A DNA stretch of 64,000 nucleotides, from the NCBI RefSeq assembly GCF_018141425.1, contig NZ_CP058561.1:3100001-3164000 (forward strand). The letters are read 5' to 3'. A program made the position numbers and the translations under genes. The notes beneath the pieces are model-generated. The model had not been told where the DNA came from and searched no databases. It saw only the letters and a program-made list of their open reading frames with translations. The DNA comes from Vallitalea guaymasensis (lineage in GTDB: Bacteria > Bacillota > Clostridia > Lachnospirales > Vallitaleaceae). Positions 1-8,401 of this stretch are shown in pieces (the stretch's first letter is position 1; every line of letters begins with the position of its first letter).

Positions 1-2
1 AA

Positions 3-986
3 GCTGAGTTCTATCAATATGTTAAGAATCTGTATTTTGATATGTATCATAATAATGAAAAGTACAAATTGGATTCAACCAAATATGATGAGTATATGAA
101 GAGCGATAAACGAAGTAAGGGGAAATTCATGGTAGAAAAACAGCATCATCAGGATGCAAAAGAATCTTCTCTTAGAAATAAGTTTCAGCAGTCTGTAACA
201 TTTTATTTTAGGTTTTTATATGAATTAGGAATTTACGCTGACATATGTACAGATACCTTTTCCTTGAAAATATCTAAAAACAAATATGAAAATGTGTTAA
301 AGAATGCTGAGACAGCTAAAGTTCGTGGAGAAACCCATGAAAGAGCCGACATCCTGCTTAGCAGTGGAATTGATAGACAAGAGTATGAAGACGGTTATGT
401 ATTTTCTTGTGAAAAATATCCTAAGATGTTTTTGGGACTTGCTGTTTTGTGCAGGGCTCCTGAAAGTAAGTATAAATGGATGAATTATATGAGGCTTGAT
501 TATAAGAGATATCATTCACCTGCACCAGAAATGTCAGATATTAAAGAAACCATGCCACAAGACTCAGCACATAATATAAATATTCTTACAGAAACATTAA
601 AAGGGATGCCCCTTAAGATGCGAGTTAAACCAATGAGAAATATTACATCAGACTTCAAATGGAAAGTGGAATTCATCTATAAGAGTAAAAGCTGTATCGG
701 TTTCTATGTGGATTATACTTCTCTTTTGGTGTGTATATATTTTAATGATTCAAAAAACATTACTGCAATGGCAGATACTCTTAGAAATATGGATGAGGAG
801 CTTTTTGAGTGGTATCGTAACCATATACCAGAAAGATTATGTAAATGTCCCAATAACAGATGGGTCACACTAGGAGATACAAGGCGCAGAATTTGTGGTA
901 TGTCAAATCGGCTGGATGTTAATAATCCTAATGAATCGGATATGGAAAACTGTGTAAAGGTATTACGCACATTTCGAAAATTATAA
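3..986 (+). CDS. Unknown protein, 5'-truncated by window edge
   Basis: The frame is open from base 3 through the first internal ATG (42) to the stop at 986, so the true start probably lies left of the window. I do not recognise the family. The visible part is soluble, with no membrane segment. It has an aromatic-rich N-terminal helical stretch and a C-terminal region containing a Cys-Lys-Cys-Pro motif and a basic Arg-Arg-Arg-Ile-Cys patch near the end. The next gene starts 40 bases downstream on the same strand, so it probably belongs to the same transcription unit as the acyltransferase and dehydrogenase genes. Function is unknown. Confidence 0.6.
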   Translation, partial: AEFYQYVKNLYFDMYHNNEKYKLDSTKYDEYMKSDKRSKGKFMVEKQHHQDAKESSLRNKFQQSVTFYFRFLYELGIYADICTDTFSLKISKNKYENVLKNAETAKVRGETHERADILLSSGIDRQEYEDGYVFSCEKYPKMFLGLAVLCRAPESKYKWMNYMRLDYKRYHSPAPEMSDIKETMPQDSAHNINILTETLKGMPLKMRVKPMRNITSDFKWKVEFIYKSKSCIGFYVDYTSLLVCIYFNDSKNITAMADTLRNMDEELFEWYRNHIPERLCKCPNNRWVTLGDTRRRICGMSNRLDVNNPNESDMENCVKVLRTFRKL

Positions 987-1026
987 TCATATTAAGATGG
1001 ATGGGAAAGATGGAGATGAATAATTA

Positions 1027-2145
1027 ATGAAAAGTATAGACACAGATTATGAGTATATTGTACTTGAAGGAAGCAGCTATGAAGTAGGTAAAATGCGTGG
1101 GGAGACTCTGAAAAATTATCCTGGTGATACCAAATACTATTATAATCTTTTTAAAGATTCTGATATACCTCTTTCCAATAAAAAGATAAAGTATATCAGA
1201 AAAGTATATGATGAATATTGCCCTGGTCTAAATGATGAGATAGAAGGTTTTGCAGAGGCATTCGGGGTTAAATCAGATAATATAGTACTAAATACTAATT
1301 TGTTTGAGAGTAATTATGGTTGTTGCCAAATCGTAGCATTGCCGTGTATAACGAAGAATAGTCACGTTCTTGTTGGAAGAAGTTATGAATATACTCCTGA
1401 CGATGAAAAAAAATTATCCATATGCAGAATCAATGGAAAGCCAGCTCATCTAGGCTTTGCAGTTTTCCTGTTTGGAAGATACGAAGGGGTCAATGAACAT
1501 GGATTATCAATAACTGTATCAGCAGCTGCACCAGGAGTTGAGACATCTGTTAATGGTGTAAGATTCTGGGTTGCCATAAGGAGTATTATAGAAAATTGTA
1601 CTAATACAGAAGATGCAGTATATATGCTCAAGAACATGCCAATATCTTCAAATTCAAATTTCATTATTGCTGATAAACAGGGGATGGCAGTTTTATGTGA
1701 GGTTTCATGTTTTAATGGAAAGAGAGAAGTGAAAGTTAAAAAAGCAGAGGATTATCTAGTATCTACAAATCATTATACAATAGAAGGCATGAAAAAGTAT
1801 AATGTCGCAAAAATGAATCAATCAGTTATGAGATATAATGCTGCACAGGAAACAATGAATAAGAGTATTCCAAATGTGAGTAAAGATACTCTCAAAAAAA
1901 TACTAAGCAATAAACTGCCTCATGGGGTATGTTGTCATTATTATGAGGATGGGCTGGGAACCTTATATTCCATGATATTTGATTTAACAACATTGGACAT
2001 TCATGTATGCTTTGGTTCACCAAATATCAATGGCTGGAAAAAATATGATATGTTTAATGAAAAGAAAGGGTCAACTAACATTAAGATTCCTTATGTTAAT
2101 GAGTATCCAACTGCATTCAGCAATTTTTGGGCGAAATGCGATTAA
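1027..2145 (+). CDS. C45-family autoproteolytic acyltransferase/amidohydrolase
   Basis: This 372-aa protein resembles the peptidase C45 / acyl-CoA:6-aminopenicillanate acyltransferase family of Ntn hydrolases, which hydrolyse or transfer acyl groups on linear amides. The expected nucleophile is a Cys exposed by self-cleavage after a Gly. Here the motif Asn-Tyr-Gly-Cys-Cys puts it at about C99. The downstream Gly-Arg-Ser-Tyr-Glu-Tyr and Gly-Val-Asn-Glu-His-Gly-Leu motifs are typical of the fold. No signal peptide is seen, so it is probably cytoplasmic. It lies 21 bases before an alcohol dehydrogenase gene. The substrate cannot be read from sequence; a peptide-like or beta-lactam-like amide is a family-level inference. 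Confidence 0.75.
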   Translation: MKSIDTDYEYIVLEGSSYEVGKMRGETLKNYPGDTKYYYNLFKDSDIPLSNKKIKYIRKVYDEYCPGLNDEIEGFAEAFGVKSDNIVLNTNLFESNYGCCQIVALPCITKNSHVLVGRSYEYTPDDEKKLSICRINGKPAHLGFAVFLFGRYEGVNEHGLSITVSAAAPGVETSVNGVRFWVAIRSIIENCTNTEDAVYMLKNMPISSNSNFIIADKQGMAVLCEVSCFNGKREVKVKKAEDYLVSTNHYTIEGMKKYNVAKMNQSVMRYNAAQETMNKSIPNVSKDTLKKILSNKLPHGVCCHYYEDGLGTLYSMIFDLTTLDIHVCFGSPNINGWKKYDMFNEKKGSTNIKIPYVNEYPTAFSNFWAKCD

Positions 2146-2166
2146 TAAATATGATAGGAGTTATAT

Positions 2167-3327
2167 ATGAAGAATTTTGTTTTTAACACACATACGAAAG
2201 TCTATTTCGGTAAAGAAAAGATTGTAGACTTATCAAAAGAAGTGACGAATTATGGTACTAACGTTTTGTTGGTATATGGTCAAGGTGCAATTAAAAAGAA
2301 TGGAATCTACTCTGAGGTGGTAGAGGTCTTGAATAAATGTAATGTGGTTGAGTTTGGCGGCATTACACCTAATCCAAGGATAAAAATGGTACGAGAGGGT
2401 ATCAAAATCGCACGGGACAATAAGATTGATGTAGTTCTGGCTGTTGGAGGTGCAAGTGTAATTGATTGTGCTAAAATCATAGCAGCAGGATATTATTATG
2501 AAGATGATCCCTGGGATCTGGTTATATGCCCAGGAGAAATCAAGATAGTACTTCCGATAATTACTGTTTTGACATCTTTTGGTACAGGTTCTGAGATGAA
2601 TGGAAGTGCAGTAATCAATAATGAAGAAGAAGAGGAAAAAATAGGTACTTATTCTCCTTTGCTACAGCCTGAAGTATCAATTCTTGACCCGGTATATACA
2701 TATTCTTTGTCAGCAGACCTTACAGCAGCAGGAGTAGTAGATACTATGTCCCATGCAATGGAAAGCTATTTTTCAAAGGATAAGGATACATTTGTACAAG
2801 ACAAGATTGCAGAGGGAATCATTAAAACATGTATCAAATATGGTCCCATTGCAATAAAGGAAAATGATAACTATGAAGCCAAAGCCAATCTTATGTGGGC
2901 AGGAGCACTTGGACTCAATGGTCTTACTGGTGCTGGAAAGACTTCAGCATGGTCCTGTCATCCAATGGAACATGAGTTGAGTGCATTCTATGATATTACT
3001 CATGGTGTAGGAATGGCTGTATTGATGACCAATTGGATGCGTTACATATTAAATGATAAAACAGTGGACAAATTTGTGGAATACGCTGAGAATGTATGGC
3101 ACATATTTAATGAGGATGACAAGTATAAAAAAGCTGAAAAAGCTATTGAGATGACTAGAAAATTTTTTGATGAATGTAATATGCCAGTGACACTTGGTGA
3201 ATTAGGAATTGATGATGAAAAATTCGAGTCTATGGCAGTAAATGCAGTGAGCAATGGTTTGCTGACTTTTGCTTATGTTCCACTTAAAAAAGAAGATGTT
3301 GTCAACATATATAAGATGTGTTTATAG
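2167..3327 (+). CDS. Iron-containing alcohol dehydrogenase (butanol-dehydrogenase type)
   Basis: This 386-aa group III alcohol dehydrogenase reduces aldehydes or ketones with NAD(P)H and a divalent metal. The nucleotide-binding Gly-Gly-Ala-Ser-Val-Ile-Asp segment lies near residue 95. The metal ligands fit D192, H196, H269 and H279, in the motifs Asp-Thr-Met-Ser-His, Glu-His-Glu-Leu-Ser and Thr-His-Gly-Val-Gly. Full length for the BdhA/YqhD group. A good ribosome site (AGGAG) precedes the ATG. It is probably co-transcribed with the C45 gene. It could be a general fermentative enzyme or a tailoring reductase of the cluster to the left; sequence alone does not decide. Confidence 0.9.
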   Translation: MKNFVFNTHTKVYFGKEKIVDLSKEVTNYGTNVLLVYGQGAIKKNGIYSEVVEVLNKCNVVEFGGITPNPRIKMVREGIKIARDNKIDVVLAVGGASVIDCAKIIAAGYYYEDDPWDLVICPGEIKIVLPIITVLTSFGTGSEMNGSAVINNEEEEEKIGTYSPLLQPEVSILDPVYTYSLSADLTAAGVVDTMSHAMESYFSKDKDTFVQDKIAEGIIKTCIKYGPIAIKENDNYEAKANLMWAGALGLNGLTGAGKTSAWSCHPMEHELSAFYDITHGVGMAVLMTNWMRYILNDKTVDKFVEYAENVWHIFNEDDKYKKAEKAIEMTRKFFDECNMPVTLGELGIDDEKFESMAVNAVSNGLLTFAYVPLKKEDVVNIYKMCL

Positions 3328-3510
3328 TAAGCAATGAAGAGATGAAAGGCTATCTAGATGACAGGAATTTACTGATAATATACAAATATCTATTCATTTG
3401 AAAGAGACCACTTTTTATAGAATTGTCGGAAAAGGTTGTAAATACAATTAATCAAGGTATTAATTATAGATTTATACAATGTATTAATGATAAAGAGAGA
3501 GGTTAGAGTA

Positions 3511-4557
3511 ATGAATAAAAAAGTATTACCAGTTAAATCACCTAATGGTTTCTTGACATACAAACCATTTGATTCAACACGAATATCTGTACTTCTTGCA
3601 CAGGATAAATTATGTAAGGAGATTTACGAAAATTTTATGTACTTTAGCGTTGAGAAGTGTGCATATGATAATGGAGTCATGAAATTGGAGTGCCATTATA
3701 AAGAGCAGTTTTCAAGCATAGGAGAAAAAAGAGTACCTATAGATCTTATTCTAGATATGGACATGGATTTTATAAAATTTTGTAAGAAATCATTGGATAA
3801 GGAATTTTATGTTTTTCTTCCAATTGAAACATCTGAAATAAGTAATTACATAAATTATAAGAAGAAACCAGTATATCATCACATTTTTATATACGGATAT
3901 AATGACGATGAGAGAGTTTTTTATTGTTCTGAGTTTTTTGCTTTTTCCAATGATAAGTACTCATATCAAACAGTATCCTATGATGAGTTGAAGGCAGCAT
4001 TCTATAAACTCCAGAGAGAATTGGATGAAGATAGTTTGAGTAAAGAAAAGATGCAATGGCTTAAGGATGTACATCTTCTTCATAGTTATACTGAGTATAG
4101 GGACAGATTTACAATCAACAGATTAATAGTTGGATTACAGAATTATCTTGATAAAAGAGATAATAACGGTAATAAAGATTACATAAAAAATTTATATTAT
4201 GGCTATGCAATTTATGATTTATGTGATATATATATAGAATATATAGTATCCAATAATTTCTATTACCATTTTGACATGAGACCATTTTTGCTAATCAAGG
4301 ATAGATTTCATTATATGAAGATACAGTCTGAATTTGTAAGTGAGAACTATGCAAGTGATTCCTCTGAAATCAATCACATAGTAGATGAATTTATAAGATT
4401 GGAAAAGGAAGCAAGAAAAATGTTCCACCTGACTATAAAATATACAATGAGGGGAGAAAATAAGAACGTAACTAAAATATTGGAGATATTGGATATGTTA
4501 AAATCAGAAGATTATGCTGTAACGTCTAGATACATAGAATGTCTAAAGCATATTTAA
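3511..4557 (+). CDS. BtrH N-terminal-like protein of unknown function
   Basis: I place the start at 3511 (348 aa), because GAGAGAGG at 3495-3502 gives 8-base spacing; an in-frame ATG at 3487 has no ribosome site. The first half has a papain-fold-like pattern: a Phe-Tyr-Val-Phe-Leu-Pro strand, then His-His-Ile-Phe-Ile-Tyr-Gly-Tyr and a Phe-Tyr-Cys-Ser-Glu-Phe-Phe strand. This recalls the BtrH N-terminal / C39-like family, and I remember similar uncharacterised proteins beside peptide synthetase clusters in Firmicutes. The usual N-terminal catalytic Cys is not evident, so it may be a non-catalytic acyl- or carrier-binding relative. The C-terminal half is helical. Function not established. Confidence 0.5.
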   Translation: MNKKVLPVKSPNGFLTYKPFDSTRISVLLAQDKLCKEIYENFMYFSVEKCAYDNGVMKLECHYKEQFSSIGEKRVPIDLILDMDMDFIKFCKKSLDKEFYVFLPIETSEISNYINYKKKPVYHHIFIYGYNDDERVFYCSEFFAFSNDKYSYQTVSYDELKAAFYKLQRELDEDSLSKEKMQWLKDVHLLHSYTEYRDRFTINRLIVGLQNYLDKRDNNGNKDYIKNLYYGYAIYDLCDIYIEYIVSNNFYYHFDMRPFLLIKDRFHYMKIQSEFVSENYASDSSEINHIVDEFIRLEKEARKMFHLTIKYTMRGENKNVTKILEILDMLKSEDYAVTSRYIECLKHI

Positions 4558-4578
4558 GAAAGACGGAGATGATAAATA

Positions 4579-5235
4579 ATGAAAGAGAAAGCTGAACTAT
4601 CGTTACTTTTCAAAGAGTTTCAAAGTGCAATCAAGAGAAAAGACGAATATGAAATAGGTATAAAACACCTGTTAGAATTTAGAAAGGAATTATGGGAAAT
4701 ATATCAATTCATTTTTGATAATGTCAAGGATGAAGAATATTCTTTGATGCCTTTGGCAAAAGATAAGACAATAGCTTACTTCTTATATCATTTGACCAGG
4801 ATTGAAGATATTCCTTCAAATACATTGATATTGGATCAGGAACAGATTTTCTATAAAAATGATTATCAAAAAAGGATACAATCGCCTATATCCACAACAG
4901 GTAATGAAATACCTAGAGAGCAGTTAGTGGAATTTTCGAAGCAATTGAATATAGATGAATTAAAAAATTATATAACAGATGTTTTCCAAAACACTAATAA
5001 GTTAATTGAAAATATGACACTGAAAGAAAGTAGAACCAAGGTTAGTGAGGAAAGAAAGGAAAAGCTCATAGCATTGAATTCCGTATCTACCGATGAAAAA
5101 GCGTTTTGGCTTGTGGATTATTGGTGTAAGAAAAATTATAGGGGCTTGATGCTCATGCCTTTTTCAAGACATCAATTCCTGCATTTGAATGGATGCTTGA
5201 GGATATACAGGAAATTGAGAAAGATTAAAAAATAG
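4579..5235 (+). CDS. DinB/YfiT-like four-helix protein
   Basis: This 218-aa soluble, helical protein starts 21 bases after the previous gene with a CGGAG ribosome site. The spacing of His residues resembles the metal triad of DinB-superfamily four-helix bundles: one in Phe-Leu-Tyr-His-Leu-Thr-Arg near residue 76, and a pair in Ser-Arg-His-Gln-Phe-Leu-His near residue 200. Members include thiol transferases and many uncharacterised proteins. It ends the first gene block; a strong sigma-A promoter for the next unit starts 16 bases after its stop. The assignment is a fold-level guess. Confidence 0.5.
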   Translation: MKEKAELSLLFKEFQSAIKRKDEYEIGIKHLLEFRKELWEIYQFIFDNVKDEEYSLMPLAKDKTIAYFLYHLTRIEDIPSNTLILDQEQIFYKNDYQKRIQSPISTTGNEIPREQLVEFSKQLNIDELKNYITDVFQNTNKLIENMTLKESRTKVSEERKEKLIALNSVSTDEKAFWLVDYWCKKNYRGLMLMPFSRHQFLHLNGCLRIYRKLRKIKK

Positions 5236-5250
5236 TAGCCATTTTTTAAT

Positions 5251-5279
5251 TTGACACATCTAAGATATTAGGATATTAT
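5251..5279 (+). promoter_or_regulatory. Consensus sigma-A promoter of the tetR unit
   Basis: TTGACA at 5251-5256, a 17-base spacer, then TATTAT at 5274-5279. This is close to ideal and is positioned to drive the tetR-type gene starting at 5325. Confidence 0.75.
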
Positions 5280-5289
5280 AATTAATATA

Positions 5290-5301
5290 GGACGGTCGTC
5301 C
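5290..5301. promoter_or_regulatory. Palindromic operator overlapping the tetR transcription start
   Basis: GGACGGTCGTCC has 5-base inverted arms around a 2-base centre. It begins 11 bases after the -10 element, at or just past the expected start of transcription, which is the usual place for a TetR-family autorepressor site. Confidence 0.6.
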
Positions 5302-5324
5302 GAATTATTTGGAGAGGATTGTAT

Positions 5325-5903
5325 ATGATGAGTAGTAAAACTAATCAGTCAGAATTAATTCTTGATGCGGCGTATAAATGTGTTTCAGAAAAAGGCTATG
5401 CCAATATATCATTGAGAGACATAGCAAAAGAAGCTAATGTTGCACTTAGTCAATTACATTATTATTTTGGAAGCAAAAAGAAGTTATTGCAAGAGATAAT
5501 CAAACGAATGATTGGTAAATATACAACGGAACTAGAAAAACAGATAAAAAAAAGTCAATCAGACAAAAAGGAAATATCGAATGTATTTAACTTCATAAAA
5601 GAAGCACTAGAAAGAAATCCTGAACTTTTCAAGATACTGTTCGATTTATCAAGCTTAGCTCTCAGGTCTGATTCGTTTAAACTTATGCTATCTGACCTAT
5701 TTGACCATTTGTCAGGAGTTATAAAAGAATGTATTGACGAAAGCAGTTCCATAGTAGATGAATTCAAGGATTTTTCTTCCAGTACTTTATCAAGATTGAT
5801 ATTGGGAAGTGTTCTAGGCGTAGCATTTGAATATACTCTGGATTCTAATAAAAATGAAGATATACTTGACTCATTAGATGCTTTATCTGTGATTTTTCAA
5901 TAG
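5325..5903 (+). CDS. TetR/AcrR family transcriptional regulator
   Basis: ATG 5325 is chosen because GGAGAGG at 5311-5317 sits 7 bases before it; an upstream in-frame TTG at 5319 is too close. The 192-aa protein has the TetR helix-turn-helix at residues 8-55, with Ile-Ser-Leu-Arg-Asp-Ile-Ala-Lys-Glu-Ala and Gln-Leu-His-Tyr-Tyr-Phe-Gly-Ser-Lys-Lys, then a helical ligand domain. It is expected to repress its own promoter through the palindrome at 5290-5301 and so control the two downstream genes. The inducer is unknown. Confidence 0.9.
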   Translation: MMSSKTNQSELILDAAYKCVSEKGYANISLRDIAKEANVALSQLHYYFGSKKKLLQEIIKRMIGKYTTELEKQIKKSQSDKKEISNVFNFIKEALERNPELFKILFDLSSLALRSDSFKLMLSDLFDHLSGVIKECIDESSSIVDEFKDFSSSTLSRLILGSVLGVAFEYTLDSNKNEDILDSLDALSVIFQ

Positions 5904-5946
5904 ACGTTATAGCTTAATTATAAAGACATAAGAAGGAGTTGAGATA

Positions 5947-6669
5947 ATGGTTGATATAAGTAGATTGATGATTTACTTTAGTATATATTCTTTTTTGGGA
6001 TGGGTATGGGAAACCTCTTTTGTTTCAGTATGTACTGGAAAGTTTGTTAATAGAGGTTTCCTAAAAGGTTTCTTCATTCCTATATATGGATTAGGAGCAT
6101 TGTCTGTAATTATGGTGCATAGGATTATAGGGGATACTACAAATAATTACATATTAAATTTATTTATAGTTGTATTAGTATCCACATTGGTAGTTACAAC
6201 ACTTGAATTCTTCACTGGTTTCGCAATGGAAAGAATATTCAACAAGAAATGGTGGGATTATAGTGATAAACCTTTTAATCTGAAAGGATATATTTGCTTG
6301 AAGTTCTCTATTGGTTGGGGAGTATTCATTTTTGTATTTTTATTACTGTTGCATCCTAATATTTCATATTATCTATCAGGTTTTAATGAGGGTGTCATAG
6401 TAAGTATGTCAATAATATTTACAGTGTATCTTATAACAGATATAGTATTATCAACTAAAGATGTCATATCACTTAGGGAAGCTATCAGAAAATACGCTGA
6501 AATACCATTTGAAAAATATCGTATGAGTATTATAAAATGCAGAAGAATATTTAATGCTTTTCCTGATTTATTAAAATTAAATGCAGGAACACTAAAATTT
6601 GACGTAAGGAGTATTCTTAATGAAGGTGTTGAGAAATTCAAGACACAAATCGTTAGTAGATTTAGGTAA
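5947..6669 (+). CDS. CmpB-type multi-pass membrane protein (PF06541-like)
   Basis: This 240-aa protein has about six hydrophobic helices and the hallmark Phe-Leu-Gly-Trp-Val-Trp-Glu-Thr near the N-terminus. That motif is characteristic of the family named putative ABC-transporter type IV (CmpB), common in Clostridia. Other family-like segments are Asn-Arg-Gly-Phe-Leu-Lys-Gly-Phe-Phe-Ile-Pro-Ile-Tyr-Gly and Trp-Trp-Asp-Tyr-Ser. No ATPase is encoded nearby and transport is unproven. It overlaps the HD gene by 50 bases, suggesting coupled translation, and lies 43 bases after the TetR gene. Confidence 0.8.
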   Translation: MVDISRLMIYFSIYSFLGWVWETSFVSVCTGKFVNRGFLKGFFIPIYGLGALSVIMVHRIIGDTTNNYILNLFIVVLVSTLVVTTLEFFTGFAMERIFNKKWWDYSDKPFNLKGYICLKFSIGWGVFIFVFLLLLHPNISYYLSGFNEGVIVSMSIIFTVYLITDIVLSTKDVISLREAIRKYAEIPFEKYRMSIIKCRRIFNAFPDLLKLNAGTLKFDVRSILNEGVEKFKTQIVSRFR

Positions 6670-7093
6670 TGTAAGTGAATATAAAGAGTGTGTTTCGGAG
6701 ATTTTGAAGCATCCAAATGTAAAATTAATGGAAACATTTATACAACACTCAGATGTTACTACATTGAATCATTGTTTAAATGTTTCCTATAAGAGTTTTA
6801 TTATATGCAAACGTCTACATCTTGACTGTCGTGCTGGTGCTAGGGGAGGACTATTACATGATTTTTATCTCTATGATTGGCATGAAACAAAACCAAAAGA
6901 AGGCAAGCATGGGTTTGTCCATCCAAGAATTGCCCTTGCAAATGCTAATAGACATTTTAAATTAAACAAACGTGAACAGGATATCATCGCCAAGCATATG
7001 TTTCCTCTCACATTAAAATTACCAAGATATGCAGAATCCTGGGTAGTTACATTAGTTGATAAATGGATTGCTATTAAAGAAATAATAATGTAA
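6620..7093 (+). CDS. HD-domain phosphohydrolase
   Basis: This 157-aa protein fits the HD superfamily of metal-dependent phosphohydrolases. The first His is in Leu-Asn-His-Cys-Leu-Asn-Val, the HD pair is in Gly-Gly-Leu-Leu-His-Asp-Phe-Tyr, and later His residues are in Gly-Phe-Val-His-Pro and Lys-His-Met-Phe-Pro. AAGGAG at 6606-6611 supports ATG 6620 even though this lies inside the preceding gene. It ends 2 bases before the convergent glycosyltransferase gene, with no clear terminator between them. Its coupling to the CmpB-like membrane protein suggests a shared process; the substrate is unknown. Confidence 0.8.
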   Translation: MKVLRNSRHKSLVDLGNVSEYKECVSEILKHPNVKLMETFIQHSDVTTLNHCLNVSYKSFIICKRLHLDCRAGARGGLLHDFYLYDWHETKPKEGKHGFVHPRIALANANRHFKLNKREQDIIAKHMFPLTLKLPRYAESWVVTLVDKWIAIKEIIM

Positions 7094-7095
7094 AT

Positions 7096-8199
7096 TCAAG
7101 ATTGGATCGATACATTAGCGTAGTTTTTTTTTGAAATAATTTGGTTGAAAAATTTCTTGTTGTTGAGTAATACTGTATGTTTAGGTTTATACTTAAGTGC
7201 TATATCATTATTAATAATTGCTTGTTTTATATTTCCAAGTTTATAGTTGCAGATACTCAATTCTGTATAAGGTATGAAATCCCAGAAATCATGTATGATA
7301 AATCCCCATCTCTTTTCTGGTTTAACTAATCTAGTAGCTAAATCAAAATAAAAAATTGCTTTATTATATTGATTATTTTTTTTATAATAGTAACCTATAT
7401 AACAACATATTTCTGCTCTAGGTAAATCATATTCTAAACTCCTTAGTAAGGTTTTAAAACTTTTTTTTGGCATATTTTTAGCTGTATATATTTTAGATAA
7501 ATCAATGCAAGAATCTATATAGTTTGAAAGGTATTCTCCTTCTGTATTCAAAAATTTTTCATAATAAATAATGGCTTTATCATATTTGCCATGATAATAA
7601 AGTTCTCTTGCATAATAAAACCAGTTTCTGGGGGACAGTTCTTTGTTATTGTCAAATTGTTTTTCTAATATTTTTAAATTTCTCTCTGATTTTGCATGCT
7701 CTTTTTTATGAGTAATACATACATCCGAAGTAAAAGTTTTCGCTCCTCTAAAGTCTATATATTCATGAACAGGACTAAACCATTTATAATTTCTTGTTCT
7801 TTTCAATAATCGTTCTCTATAGAAGGACATTGTTGGTTCACCATTTTTTATCATAAGATTGTACTTCATCATAACTACATCAATGGTTGGATTCAACATC
7901 GTTTTTATCTCTTTTAACTTAGCAATATCTTCTTTTAGAATAATATCATCTGCATCTAGCCAGAGAATATATTCTTTAGTGGCTAATGAGAAAGAGTAAT
8001 TTCTTGCTTTTGAGAAATTATCAACCCATTGGAAGTCATATATTTTATCTGTATATTTATGAGCAATTTCTTTAGTATTATCTTTTGAGCCAGTATCCAC
8101 AATAATAATTTCATCTACAATACCACATATGCTTTCCAAACATCTGTCAAGAACTAGAGATTCATCTCTCACAATCATACATAAACTAATTGTTATCAT
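7096..8199 (-). CDS. Family 2 glycosyltransferase with TPR-like C-terminus
   Basis: The 367-aa protein opens with a GT2 GT-A fold: Met-Ile-Val-Arg-Asp-Glu at residues 8-13, Ile-Val-Asp-Thr-Gly-Ser-Lys-Asp-Asn-Thr near 35, and the metal-binding [18 protein letters not shown] near 80. Residues from about 190 onward form tetratricopeptide-like helices with Tyr and Asn at repeating positions. This resembles SunS-like and surface-protein glycosyltransferases that act on polypeptides in the cytoplasm. It is divergent from the DUF11-repeat gene. Modification of one of the neighbouring surface-type proteins is plausible but inferred from position only. Confidence 0.85.
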   Translation of the reverse strand: MITISLCMIVRDESLVLDRCLESICGIVDEIIIVDTGSKDNTKEIAHKYTDKIYDFQWVDNFSKARNYSFSLATKEYILWLDADDIILKEDIAKLKEIKTMLNPTIDVVMMKYNLMIKNGEPTMSFYRERLLKRTRNYKWFSPVHEYIDFRGAKTFTSDVCITHKKEHAKSERNLKILEKQFDNNKELSPRNWFYYARELYYHGKYDKAIIYYEKFLNTEGEYLSNYIDSCIDLSKIYTAKNMPKKSFKTLLRSLEYDLPRAEICCYIGYYYKKNNQYNKAIFYFDLATRLVKPEKRWGFIIHDFWDFIPYTELSICNYKLGNIKQAIINNDIALKYKPKHTVLLNNKKFFNQIISKKNYANVSIQS

Positions 8200-8294
8200 A
8201 GTAACCTCACTTAACCCTACTATTACTTTAAATAGTATATGAAATAAATATTTGATTTGTGTATGAACAAGTTGTAGCTAATCTAATGTAAATA

Positions 8295-8303
8295 CATAGA
8301 ATA
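8295..8303 (+). promoter_or_regulatory. Possible sporulation-type -10 element (weak)
   Basis: CATAGAATA fits the sigma-K-type -10 pattern CATAnnnTA, 99 bases before the DUF11-repeat gene. I do not see a convincing -35 partner, so this is only suggestive. Confidence 0.2.
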
Positions 8304-8401
8304 TAGTAGGTGATTCTATGGGATTATTTAAATACATTTAAATTAGTAAAAAATAAGCTACTTATGATGAATTATACAAAATTTAAAAAGGAATGATTGT
8401 A

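Noticed and set aside
8200-8401. A full sporulation promoter before the DUF11 gene
   Set aside because: A CATAnnnTA -10 is present but no -35 at the right distance is convincing.
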